Of a DNA stretch of 53,498 bases, positions 1-7,385 are shown one piece after another. This stretch comes from Desulfurellaceae bacterium. GTDB taxonomy: Bacteria; Desulfobacterota; Binatia; Bin18. The notes under the pieces are model-generated. The model worked only from the letters and a program-made list of their open reading frames with translations, did no database searches and was not told the DNA's origin. The stretch is from NCBI GenBank assembly GCA_021296095.1, contig JAGWBB010000025.1, positions 1 to 53,498 of the forward strand, written 5' to 3'. The translations under genes and the position numbers were made by a program. Each line of letters begins with the position of its first letter. The stretch's first letter is position 1.

Positions 1-138
1 AGGTAGCCTGGATGGAGGGGGAACGGAATCCAGGGGTTCCGGCCTTGCACCCACGCGGTTTCAGATGGGCAAGTAATGGATGTCAGGCGAAAGTCGACAG
101 GCCAACGAGTGCAATTCTCCTCTGAAAGCGAAGGAAAA

Positions 139-405
139 TCAGTCTGTTACCCGGGACGGCCGTATGCAGGGAATGTCCGAAGGCCAGGGCAGGTCTTCGG
201 GCCAGTGCTCCAAGAACCAGAGCAGCACGCGAAGATAGGTGTTGGTTTGGCAATGACGGTTCTTCTTTTTGAGATCAACAAAGAATGAGCCACGGCTCGC
301 AGCCAAGTGTCCCACCCGCCATAAGCTCACCCCTATTTTGGCCGCATACAGATCGGCCAGCGTGACCAAGGAGTCGTCTAAGGCATCCAGATATAGGGAA
401 TACAT
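139..405 (-). CDS. small conserved hypothetical protein (88 aa)
   Basis: The product is an 88-residue soluble protein. Its C-terminus, LEHWPEDLPWPSDIP, matches the 'F..HWP.DLPWP.DIPRP' ending of short uncharacterised proteins I recall from alphaproteobacterial plasmids and accessory regions. Its N-terminal half (SLVTLADLYAAKIGVSLWRVGHL) looks like a small helical, HTH-like segment. The start is uncertain. ATG at 405 gives the usual family length, but an in-frame ATG at 423 and a TTG at 441 lie upstream, and none has a good ribosome-binding site. It is divergent from the regulator at 467, and its start lies inside the shared palindrome at 395-432, so the two are probably co-regulated. No function is assigned. 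Confidence 0.55.
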   Translation of the reverse strand: MYSLYLDALDDSLVTLADLYAAKIGVSLWRVGHLAASRGSFFVDLKKKNRHCQTNTYLRVLLWFLEHWPEDLPWPSDIPCIRPSRVTD

Positions 406-471
406 GCCCCATGTATAAGGCATGTATTCCCTTAGTGTCAAGCAAAAAAATTGCTATAGGGAATATATGAC
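395..471. promoter_or_regulatory. palindromic operator between divergent genes, with a third half-site
   Basis: The arm AGGGAATACATGCC at 395-408 is a perfect 14-bp inverted match to GGCATGTATTCCCT at 419-432, with a 10-bp spacer. A third, imperfect half-site, ATAGGGAATATATGAC, lies at 456-471 in the orientation of the left arm. Candidate start codons of both flanking genes fall inside the half-sites (ATG at 405 and 423 on the minus strand, 422 and 467 on the plus strand). An autoregulatory operator bound by the 467-922 product is the simplest reading; that binding is inferred. Confidence 0.5.
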
Positions 472-922
472 CTATACAGAGGCTCTTCTTGAGGCTTTGG
501 CCCAAAGCGGACGCTCGGGGAGAGAGGTGTCGATTGACGCGGTAGGCCATGAAAGTGCCATTCGGAGCCTCAAGCGTGGCTTAGACCTGCGCGTATCGAC
601 TCTTCAGGCGCTGTGTCGGGTGCTTGGTCTGGAATTTTACGTTGGCCCGCTACGCGAAACGGGCCCGCAGCCTGCACGATCCGAGGCTACCCCCTACCCA
701 GAGCTGCAAGAGCAAGGCGAGAGATCGGTGGCCTCTGCCGGTGTCGTTCGGGAAGCTGGTCTGAGTCGTGCCGACCATCAATTGCTGCGCTCTATCGGGG
801 AAGTGCTGGGCAGGCTGGATGACCCGGACTTTCGGACCGCCCTAGCGAGCCTGATGCGTTTCGCCCACAAACACGCCGCGTCCGGTCAGGGTCCGGGCGG
901 AGACGCGGATACGGCGCAATAA
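467..922 (+). CDS. small DNA-binding regulator, XRE/Cro-like
   Basis: The product has 151 residues. Its N-terminal ~60 residues (GREVSIDAVGHESAIRSLKRG, then VSTLQALCRVLGLEFYVGP) have the layout of a Cro/C1-type helix-turn-helix, with a recognition-helix-like segment followed by an 'LQALCRVLGLEF' closing helix as in phage-repressor-like proteins. The C-terminal part has an acidic, low-complexity linker and a helical end (ADHQLLRSIGEVLGRLDDPDF). ATG at 467 is preferred over 422 because the domain begins at once after it. It is divergent from the 88-aa gene at 139-405 and has an operator-like palindrome directly upstream. The likely role is autorepression of the pair; the target is not known. 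Confidence 0.55.
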   Translation: MTYTEALLEALAQSGRSGREVSIDAVGHESAIRSLKRGLDLRVSTLQALCRVLGLEFYVGPLRETGPQPARSEATPYPELQEQGERSVASAGVVREAGLSRADHQLLRSIGEVLGRLDDPDFRTALASLMRFAHKHAASGQGPGGDADTAQ

Positions 923-1081
923 CGCGCGGCGTGGGCGGAGAAAACCGAAGACACGTGATCTTTTCCAGCTCGCAACAGAAGGGAAAGAGGAGGGTTGGGA
1001 AGGATCGCAGGAGATGCGCAAGACTGCTTGACACAGGTGCGCATTCAGGCTTGGCTGGGCAGCACGGGGAGTCAGAGCCTT

Positions 1082-1662
1082 ATGTCAGGACAGCCGCAAG
1101 CCCGTTATTCTCCACAGGAATACCTGAAGCTTGAGCGAAAAGCCGAATACAAGAGCGAATACGTCAATGGCGAAATCTTCGCCATGTCGGGGGCCAGCGA
1201 GGAGCATAATTTAATCGTAATGAATGTCGCTGCCGCCCTCCACGCCCAGTTTCGTGGCCGTCCGTGTAAAGTCTACGCCAACGATATGCGGGTCAAGGTC
1301 AGCCCGACCGGACTGTATACCTATCCCGATGTGGTCGCCGTGTGTGGGGAAGCCCAGCTTGAGGACGCCCACCTCGATACCTGCTCAATCCAACGCTGCT
1401 CGTTGAGGTGTTGTCCAGCTCGACCGAAGCGTATGACCGGGGCGAGAAGGCCGAGCACTGCCGCCGACTGCCGTCGCTGGCCGAATATCTCCTCATCTCA
1501 CAAGACAAGCCCCACCTTGAGCACTACCGCCGACAGGCGGACGGGCGCTGGCTGCTGTCCGAAGCCAGCCAGCTACACGCGCTTATCAGCCTGCCGACGA
1601 TCGATTGCACACTGCGCCTTGCCGCTGTCTATGACCGGGTGTTTGCAGAGCCAGCCGCCTGA
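1082..1662 (+). pseudogene. Uma2-family endonuclease (DUF820), one-base frameshift
   Basis: This is a PD-(D/E)XK-fold Uma2 protein. Such proteins are common in cyanobacteria and other environmental bacteria and are of unclear cellular role. Frame one gives RYSPQEYLKLERKAEYKSEY, a metal-site Asp near residue 83 (YPDVVAVCG), and 'EDAHLDT'. The expected continuation (LLNPTLLVEVLSSSTEAYDRG) lies in the next frame, starting at 1381, and runs to the stop at 1660-1662. Adding one C at GATACC/CTGCTC (1380-1381) restores the whole family-length protein. The lesion is therefore a single-base deletion in a CCC run, either a recent mutation or a sequencing error. Without repair, frame one runs out of homology after about residue 100 and ends at 1675. 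Confidence 0.8.
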
Positions 1663-1671
1663 TTCTCCGGC

Positions 1672-4071
1672 CTAATACAACACCTCGGCGTCCTTCAGCT
1701 CGGCGACTTCTTGGGCCGAGTAGCCCAGCAGATCCCGCATCACATAGTCGGTGTCGTTGCCGATCAGCGGGGCGGGCGTGCGCACCCCGTTGGGCGAATT
1801 GCTCAGCCGCCAGGGCATAGCCGTGTGGGCGCGGACGCCCACCTCGGGGTGCTCCAGGCGGGCAAAAAAACCGCGTGCGTTCAAGTGTGGATCGTCGGCC
1901 AGGTCTTTGCTGGTCATGGACGGAAAGGCCGCGACTCCCGCGGCTTGCAGGGTCTTGGTCACCTGCCACTTGTCTCGGCCTTGGGTCCAGGCGGTCAACA
2001 GCTCCTCCAAGGCGTCTTCGTTGGCCTTGCGCGCAGCGGCGGTCTGGAAACGCGCGTCGCCGGCCAATTCGGACCTGCCGATGGTCTGACACAGCGCCCG
2101 CCACTCGCCGTCCGTGCCGCAGGCAATGCTGACCCACTCGTCCTGTCCGGCACACCGGAAACAATTATGGGGAGCCATCAGGGGGTCGCGGTTGCCGATG
2201 CGTTCCGGCTGGCGTTGATTCATGGCGTAGTCCATCCAGCCCTCAAAGATCAGGACCGCCATCGACTCCCACAGCGACACGTCAATATACTGGCCCTGGC
2301 CGGTCCGCTTTTTGGCAATGACGGCTGCGGCGATGGCCACCGCCGCGTTCAAACCGCCGTTGGGATCACCGTAGGAAATGCCGACCTCGCTCGGTCCGCC
2401 GTCCGCATAGCCGGTCAGAGACGACAGCCCGGTCAGGGGCACGATCGCCGGACCGTAGCCCATATAGTTCTTTTGCGGGCCGGTATGTCCATAGCCCGAA
2501 ATGGAGGCCATGATGAGGCCGGGATTGCGCTGCTTCAGCTCTGCATAGCCCAGCCCCAGACGCTCCATGACGCCGGTGGCGTAGTTTTCGACCACCACAT
2601 CGGACGTTTCGATGAGGGCTTTGGCGATGGGGATGGCCTGCGGCTTGCTCAGGTTGAGCAGGGTACTCTTTTTGCCCTGGTGCCACTGATTGGCATAACC
2701 AGAGCGGTTCAGGCCGGGCTCCATCCCAGTCGGATAGATCGGCACCCGCCGACCCAGGTCGGGCCGGGCCTGGGACTCGACCCGAATCACCTCGGCGCCC
2801 AGATGGGCGAGTTGCATAGCGCAGAACGGGCCGGCCCAGGCCCAGCTGAAATCCACGACGCGAATGCCCTCAAGCGGCAGGCGAGGAGCTGAAGCCTGGG
2901 GACGGGTGGGCGGAGACGCGGAGCGCGCCGGCCGGTTCAGGATTTCCCGGGTATGCTCGCCGAGCAGGGGGGCCGGACGGGTGATCTGCCACCAGTCGTC
3001 CTGAAAACGGTACGGCGGGCCGAGATGGCTGAGGGTCCCGGCGGCAGGATGGCTCACCTCGACAAAAATGTTTCTGTCCTGGAGCTGCCGTTGCCTGGGC
3101 AGCTGCTCCAGGCTGTACACCGGGGCAAAACAGATCCGTCGCTCCTGTCCGGCCTTGAACAGCTCCTCGACCGTCCAGGTCTGCATCCATTCGTCCAGAT
3201 AGGGTTTGAGCACGTCCCAGTTCTGAGCCCGCATGAACGGGTCCTGGAAAATCTCCCAGCTGGCCCACTCCGGGTTGCCCATCAGCTCGACGAGGCGTAG
3301 CCACTGGTCCTGCTCGACCGTCACCATAAAAATCAGCCCGTCCCGGCAGGCAAACATGCCCCACGGCGCGAGGAGCCGCTGGCCCAGGCGCGAGGCGACC
3401 TGGCCCATATAGCTGTAGTAGACAAAGTTCTGTTCCAGGAAAGATGCCACGTATTCCTGGACCGACAGATCGATGTGCTCCCCCTGCCCGGTCTCCAGCG
3501 TTCTGGCGTAGGCCGCCATTGAGACCATGGCCGCGGTCAGGCCGGCCTGCAGATCGGTCTGGTGGCCGGCCGCCTTGAGGGGCGGCAGCTCGGGCCGCTC
3601 CGACGCGCCCGGACTGAGCCACGCCCAGCCGCCGCCGTGGGCGGTGGTGAGTTCGTAGGCGTGATAGTCCTTGTGCGGACCTGTCAGCCCGAACGGCGTG
3701 ATGGAGCACATCACCAGCCGGGGGTTGAGCTGGCGAAACGGCTCATAGGCAATACCCAATTCGGCCATGCGACGGGGCGGATAGTTGTGGATGAGGATAT
3801 CGGTCTCGGCAACGAGTTGCCGGAGGGCGGTGGCGTCTCGAACGAGGTCAAGGCTGACCCCGCGTTTGTTGGTATTGAGCGCCAGAAACGTTCCGCTTTT
3901 TTCCGCATCGACACGGTCGTCGGGGAAGGGCCCCCGCTGGCGGGCGGGATCGCCGCCGGGCTCCTCGACCTTGATGACCTCGGCGCCCAGATCGCCGATC
4001 AGCTTGCTGGCATAGGCTGCGGACACCATCTCGCCCAGCTCCAGCACCCGCACCCCTTCGAGTCCTCGCAT
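1672..4071 (-). CDS. double-length CaiB/BaiF (class III) CoA-transferase
   Basis: The 799-residue protein is two complete class III CoA-transferase domains in one chain. Domain 1 spans about residues 1-380 (starting LEGVRVLELGEMVSAAYASK; candidate catalytic Asp near 173 in HQTDLQAG). A Pro/Ser/Arg-rich linker at about 381-396 follows. Domain 2 spans about 397-799 (starting LPLEGIRVVDFSWAWAGPF; candidate catalytic Asp near 569 in SYGDPNGG). Single-domain members are about 400 aa and form interlinked dimers, so the fusion may make an obligate pseudo-heterodimer. Members move CoA between carboxylic acids; the substrate is not readable here. ATG at 4071 has AAGGAG six bases upstream. It is divergent from the toxin-antitoxin pair. 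Confidence 0.9.
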   Translation of the reverse strand: MRGLEGVRVLELGEMVSAAYASKLIGDLGAEVIKVEEPGGDPARQRGPFPDDRVDAEKSGTFLALNTNKRGVSLDLVRDATALRQLVAETDILIHNYPPRRMAELGIAYEPFRQLNPRLVMCSITPFGLTGPHKDYHAYELTTAHGGGWAWLSPGASERPELPPLKAAGHQTDLQAGLTAAMVSMAAYARTLETGQGEHIDLSVQEYVASFLEQNFVYYSYMGQVASRLGQRLLAPWGMFACRDGLIFMVTVEQDQWLRLVELMGNPEWASWEIFQDPFMRAQNWDVLKPYLDEWMQTWTVEELFKAGQERRICFAPVYSLEQLPRQRQLQDRNIFVEVSHPAAGTLSHLGPPYRFQDDWWQITRPAPLLGEHTREILNRPARSASPPTRPQASAPRLPLEGIRVVDFSWAWAGPFCAMQLAHLGAEVIRVESQARPDLGRRVPIYPTGMEPGLNRSGYANQWHQGKKSTLLNLSKPQAIPIAKALIETSDVVVENYATGVMERLGLGYAELKQRNPGLIMASISGYGHTGPQKNYMGYGPAIVPLTGLSSLTGYADGGPSEVGISYGDPNGGLNAAVAIAAAVIAKKRTGQGQYIDVSLWESMAVLIFEGWMDYAMNQRQPERIGNRDPLMAPHNCFRCAGQDEWVSIACGTDGEWRALCQTIGRSELAGDARFQTAAARKANEDALEELLTAWTQGRDKWQVTKTLQAAGVAAFPSMTSKDLADDPHLNARGFFARLEHPEVGVRAHTAMPWRLSNSPNGVRTPAPLIGNDTDYVMRDLLGYSAQEVAELKDAEVLY

Positions 4072-4204
4072 GACACACTCCTTCTCGTATGGATAGGCTA
4101 GGCTTACACACTTCGGGGTTCGTGCTCAACTGCCCGACCGAGAAAATATCACCTCGTCCAGGCTTCACTTGACCACGTCACCTGACCTGGTTAAGGTTCC
4201 CCAT

Positions 4205-4438
4205 ATGAAGACCATGGTCGTGTCTGAATTCAAGGCCAAGTGTATTGCCGCGCTGAAGGAAGTGCAGCGGACGCGTGAGCCAATGCTGATCACCCTCCGC
4301 AGCAAGCCTCTGGTGCTTATCCAGCCGGCCGCAGAGAATCCAGCCGGCAAACAGCTGGGTGGACTGAAGGGCAAGATGGAGATTTACGGCGACTTGATCC
4401 AGGCAGACTCGGCAGACGATTGGGACATGCTCGCGTGA
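4205..4438 (+). CDS. Phd/YefM-type antitoxin
   Basis: This 77-residue protein begins MKTMVVSEFKAKCIAALKEV, the N-terminal dimerising DNA-binding arrangement of Phd/YefM antitoxins, continues with PMLITLRSKPLVLIQP, and ends in a charged tail with acidic residues that would bind the toxin. The stop overlaps the downstream GTG start by four bases (GTGA), so the two genes are translationally coupled. Antitoxins of this family repress their own operon, so the intergenic stretch 4072-4204 probably holds the operator, although I see no clear palindrome there. Confidence 0.85.
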   Translation: MKTMVVSEFKAKCIAALKEVQRTREPMLITLRSKPLVLIQPAAENPAGKQLGGLKGKMEIYGDLIQADSADDWDMLA

Positions 4439-4836
4439 CCCTGCTGCTCGATACCCATGTCTGGATCTGGTCGCAGGGACAGCCTGAGAAACTCGGACAA
4501 CGCTCGGTACAGGCCCTCCTCACTCCCCAGTACACCAACACGATCTGTACCATATCCACGCTGGAGTTGGCCCGCCTCCTGGCGGTCGGAACGATTTCCC
4601 TGGCCATGCCCTTGCGTGACTGGATCGAGCAATCCCTGAGGGAGCTGGCCGCAACAACCCTGCCGCTCACGCACGAGATTGCAGCGGAAGCCTACGCTTT
4701 GCCATCCGCCTTTCACAAAGATCCGGCGGATCGCATCCTCGTCGCTGCCGCGCGTATTCACCGGCTGACCCTGCTGACTGCCGATGAACGGATTCTTCAC
4801 TACCCACATGTCCGTACCATTGACGCACGGCGCTGA
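4435..4836 (+). CDS. VapC-like PIN-domain toxin
   Basis: This 133-residue PIN-domain ribonuclease has the expected acidic residues: Asp6 in LLLDTHVWIW, Glu44 in STLELARL, Asp96/Asp99 in FHKDPADRILVAAA, and Asp117 in LTADERI. VapC toxins cleave tRNA or rRNA using Mg2+ and are held inactive by the partner antitoxin. The GTG start at 4435 overlaps the antitoxin stop; an upstream TTG would place it inside the antitoxin and adds no conserved residues. All catalytic residues are present, so the toxin is probably active. Confidence 0.88.
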   Translation: MTLLLDTHVWIWSQGQPEKLGQRSVQALLTPQYTNTICTISTLELARLLAVGTISLAMPLRDWIEQSLRELAATTLPLTHEIAAEAYALPSAFHKDPADRILVAAARIHRLTLLTADERILHYPHVRTIDARR

Positions 4837-4911
4837 GCAGGACGCGGCAGGCTTGAGTAGACAGGGGAGAATAGGGCATGATGCGGAGGCTGTAGCAAAC
4901 AGGAGGCAGCA

Positions 4912-5931
4912 ATGGCAGTCGATTTAGCAGTCCTCACCCAACAGCTCCAAGACTTCGCCACAGCGCATTACGGCAAAGATGCCTCGGTCAGCCAGGTGGA
5001 GGTCATGCCCGGTCACGCCGGCCTCAGCTTTGGCTTTCGGGTCGATTTCTCTCGCGACGGCCAAGCGCGCAACGAATCGCTGGTCATGCGCCTGCCGCCC
5101 AAGGGCGTGCGGCAGAGCGGCAATACCGATGTGCTGCGCCAGGTTCCGCTGCTGCAGGCGCTGAAACAACGGGGCGTGCCGGTGCCCACCGTCCGCTGGT
5201 CGGGGGCTGACCTGCGCTGGTTCGAGGTGCCCTACATCATGGTTGAGCGGCTGCCGGGCCGGACCTTTAACGTCTGGGAGCCGGACCCGTCGTTCGATAC
5301 CAGCCCATCGGCGGTCGCCGGGCTGTATCATCAGGCGGTCGATGCTCTGGTCCAGGTCCACAGTCTGGACTGGCAAACCGACCTGGCGGGCTGGGAACAG
5401 CCGCGTTCTTTGGAGACCGAAATCCGCTTTTGGGACAGCATTCTGGCCAAAGCCGCAGAGCCGCAGTGGGTCAGTCAGGGGCAGGCAGTCCGCGAGCTGC
5501 TGCTGGCCAGTCAACCCGCCACGCCGCCCGTGGGGCTGTTTCACGGCGACTTTCAGGGGACAAACTTTCTGTTTGACGGGGACCGCCTGGTTGCCCTGCT
5601 GGACTGGGAAATCTCGGGCATCAGCGGCCATCTGCTCGATCTCGGCTGGCTGCTGGTGTTCACCGATCCCGAGAGCTGGGAGGCCGGCCATCGTCCGATC
5701 GAAGCCGCTCCGGCCGCTCAGGATCTGATTGGCCGCTACGAAGAGGGCATGCAGCGCAGGGTAGCTGACAGTGCCTGGTATCAGGCCCTGGCGGGCTACC
5801 GCTTTGGCGTGATCAGCGGCTTTAACGTCATGCTTCATCGGCGCGGCAAACGCCACGATCCGGAGTGGGAGGTGATTGCCCCCTCGGTGTCCCTGCTGTT
5901 CGAGCGGGCCAGGACCCTCCTCTCCAAGTGA
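4912..5931 (+). CDS. APH-fold phosphotransferase family protein
   Basis: The product has 339 residues with the aminoglycoside-phosphotransferase/choline-kinase fold. The Brenner motif HGDFQGTN is at 211-218 (catalytic Asp213), and the metal-binding Asp231 is in ALLDWEISG. The N-terminal lobe (PGHAGLSFGFRV, LVMRLPP, PYIMVERLPG) matches the ACAD10-type subfamily found next to acyl-CoA metabolism genes, not true antibiotic kinases. Substrates of this subfamily are largely unknown, and drug resistance should not be inferred. The start ATG is preceded by AGGAGG. It converges on the IalB-like gene at 5972. Confidence 0.88.
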   Translation: MAVDLAVLTQQLQDFATAHYGKDASVSQVEVMPGHAGLSFGFRVDFSRDGQARNESLVMRLPPKGVRQSGNTDVLRQVPLLQALKQRGVPVPTVRWSGADLRWFEVPYIMVERLPGRTFNVWEPDPSFDTSPSAVAGLYHQAVDALVQVHSLDWQTDLAGWEQPRSLETEIRFWDSILAKAAEPQWVSQGQAVRELLLASQPATPPVGLFHGDFQGTNFLFDGDRLVALLDWEISGISGHLLDLGWLLVFTDPESWEAGHRPIEAAPAAQDLIGRYEEGMQRRVADSAWYQALAGYRFGVISGFNVMLHRRGKRHDPEWEVIAPSVSLLFERARTLLSK

Positions 5932-5971
5932 AGAAGGGCGCTGCCGCTCCGCGTTTCATACACCGGCCGGC

Positions 5972-6583
5972 TTATTGGGCGACCGCCTCCTGCAAACGCG
6001 CCGAGGCCGCCGCAAATCCCTCAAGCGAAACCTGCACCTGTAAGAGTTGTTTCCCGGTCGATTCGACCATCCGTGCGGTCAGGATTTTTCCTCCACCGAG
6101 TTGGTCCAGGACTTCCCCGGTCAGCTGGCCCTGAGCCAGGCAGCCAACAGACAGACAGGTCCGAAAGGGCAGCCGGAAGCCTCTCCCCGTATCAATCTCA
6201 AGCTCGACGCCCCGGTCGAGGAGCAGGCCCAAGGGGGTCAGAACGCTCATGGCCGCGCCGTCCGGCTGCGGCAATGTCAGCGTCACCGTCAACAGCTGCC
6301 GGGTCTGGCCCGACTCCTCGTCGTGTAGGGCGAGCCGCTGCTCCATCCCACACTGACGACTCTGCTGGCCGGCCGTGGTTTCGCGCATCGTACACTCCAC
6401 GAGCCAGTCCCCATGGGTTTCCGAAAAGGTGCCGAGGGCGACAGGCCCAGGCCGATCCTGGGGCTGGCCGGCCTGGGACGTGGCGGCGTCCGGGTCTGTC
6501 GTTTGCGCCAGGGCGGGCGCATGGACGCCCCAAACAAGAAACGCAACCACAAGGCCGCGCAGACCGCACAGAAACGCTCGCAT
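5972..6583 (-). CDS. IalB-like (invasion-associated locus B family) secreted protein
   Basis: The 203-residue precursor has a clear signal peptide (AFLCGLRGLVVAFLVWG...APALAQ, cleavage near residue 26). The mature domain follows the IalB family pattern: FSETHGDWLVEC, a Cys pair QSRQCGMEQ, TPLGLLLDRGVEL, and LPFRTCLSVGCLAQGQL, with four conserved Cys able to form two disulphides. The family is common in free-living proteobacteria, where its role is unknown; the name comes from Bartonella invasion and does not imply pathogenicity. ATG at 6583 follows GAGGAGAG. The final helix (AAASARLQEAVAQ) is typical. Confidence 0.85.
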   Translation of the reverse strand: MRAFLCGLRGLVVAFLVWGVHAPALAQTTDPDAATSQAGQPQDRPGPVALGTFSETHGDWLVECTMRETTAGQQSRQCGMEQRLALHDEESGQTRQLLTVTLTLPQPDGAAMSVLTPLGLLLDRGVELEIDTGRGFRLPFRTCLSVGCLAQGQLTGEVLDQLGGGKILTARMVESTGKQLLQVQVSLEGFAAASARLQEAVAQ

Positions 6584-6728
6584 GCTCTCTCCTCACTGCC
6601 CTGGTCCGATCAGCCGACGACCCAGGACAGTCGAGTGGTGACCGCTGTTCAACTGCGCTGAAACAAAAATCTGGACTAGGCTGGTCCCGGTGAATATCCC
6701 ACGGGGATGGGGGGTATGGTATGGAGGA

Positions 6729-6754
6729 GGCCGAACAAAAAGGAATGTTCGGCC
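6729..6754 (-). terminator. possible hairpin terminator downstream of the HU gene
   Basis: GGCCGAAC at 6729-6736 pairs perfectly with GTTCGGCC at 6747-6754 around a 10-base loop. It lies 11 bases beyond the HU stop codon. No U-tract follows it on the minus strand, so Rho-independent function is uncertain. Confidence 0.4.
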
Positions 6755-6764
6755 CCCTTCTTGT

Positions 6765-7178
6765 TTACCGGCTGGCCGTCGACCTGGCCCTGGAGCGGCT
6801 GGTTGTTGTTTTTTTGGCCGCCGTTGAGCGGCTGGTCGTCGCTTTTTTGGCCGCCGTTCTGGGCGCGCCCAGAATGCCCTCTTTGAAGGCCTTGGACGGA
6901 GTGAAAGCCACTTTTTTCCGCGCTTTGATGCGGATGGGATCACCGGTCTGTGGGTTGCGGCCCGTCCGCGCTTTGAGCTGCCTGAGCCGGAAGGTGCCCA
7001 GGTTCGGAACTTTCAGCACTTTGTCTTTTTTGACGGTTTTGGTGATAAAGGAGATAAAGGCCGTCAGGGTATCATCCGCCTGGCGGTTGGGGATCCCACC
7101 CCAATCATCCGCCAACTTCTTCACCATCTCTGTCTTCGTCATAGACTTCGGCGTGGACTGCGTCGTAGACCTCGGCAT
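6765..7178 (-). CDS. HU/IHF-family nucleoid protein with basic C-terminal tail
   Basis: The protein has 137 residues. Residues 13-100 are a bacterial HU/IHF domain (MTKTEMVKKLADD, VPNLGTFRLRQLKARTGRNP, GDPIRIKARKKVAFTPSKAFK) that bends DNA; the arm signature GRNPQTGDPIRI is intact. After residue 105 comes a Lys/Thr/Ser/Arg-rich tail built on two copies of an 11-residue unit (TAAKKATTSRS, then TAAKKTTTSRS), like histone H1-type or mycobacterial HU tails. ATG at 7178 follows AGGAGAAGGGAGAG; longer readings upstream have no homology. A sigma70-type promoter is visible at 7300-7328, so the gene has its own transcript downstream of ptsP. Confidence 0.9.
   Translation of the reverse strand: MPRSTTQSTPKSMTKTEMVKKLADDWGGIPNRQADDTLTAFISFITKTVKKDKVLKVPNLGTFRLRQLKARTGRNPQTGDPIRIKARKKVAFTPSKAFKEGILGAPRTAAKKATTSRSTAAKKTTTSRSRARSTASR
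6793..6858 (-). repeat. 33-bp tandem repeat (2 copies) in the HU tail
   Basis: 6793-6825 and 6826-6858 are adjacent 33-bp units differing at three positions. They encode the duplicated 11-residue Lys/Thr/Ser tail unit in frame. This is a likely slippage or expansion site. Confidence 0.8.
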
Positions 7179-7299
7179 AACACCACTCTCCCTTCTCCTA
7201 CAGCTAACAAGCCTTTGGACTTCTCGTGACTGTGAACGTGCAAGGGCTATCGAGCCCAGGGCATCACGCTCGGGCGTCCAGCCCCCATGAACACAGCAC

Positions 7300-7328
7300 T
7301 TTCTATCTACCATGCCCGAAAAAGTCAA
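7300..7328 (-). promoter_or_regulatory. sigma70-type promoter for the HU gene
   Basis: On the minus strand, TTGACT (7328-7323) is separated by 17 bases from TAGAAA (7305-7300), in an AT-rich stretch that contrasts with the flanking GC-rich DNA. Transcription would start near 7293, giving a leader of about 115 nt before the HU start at 7178. Confidence 0.5.
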
Positions 7329-7385
7329 TAAAATTAGGGCTGAATGAGAAAAAATCAAAAGAAATTCGCACGAAATACGGTCAGG

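Noticed and set aside
4912..5931. Aminoglycoside resistance gene
   Set aside because: The kinase motifs fit the ACAD10-type APH-fold subfamily linked to acyl-CoA metabolism, not characterised resistance enzymes.
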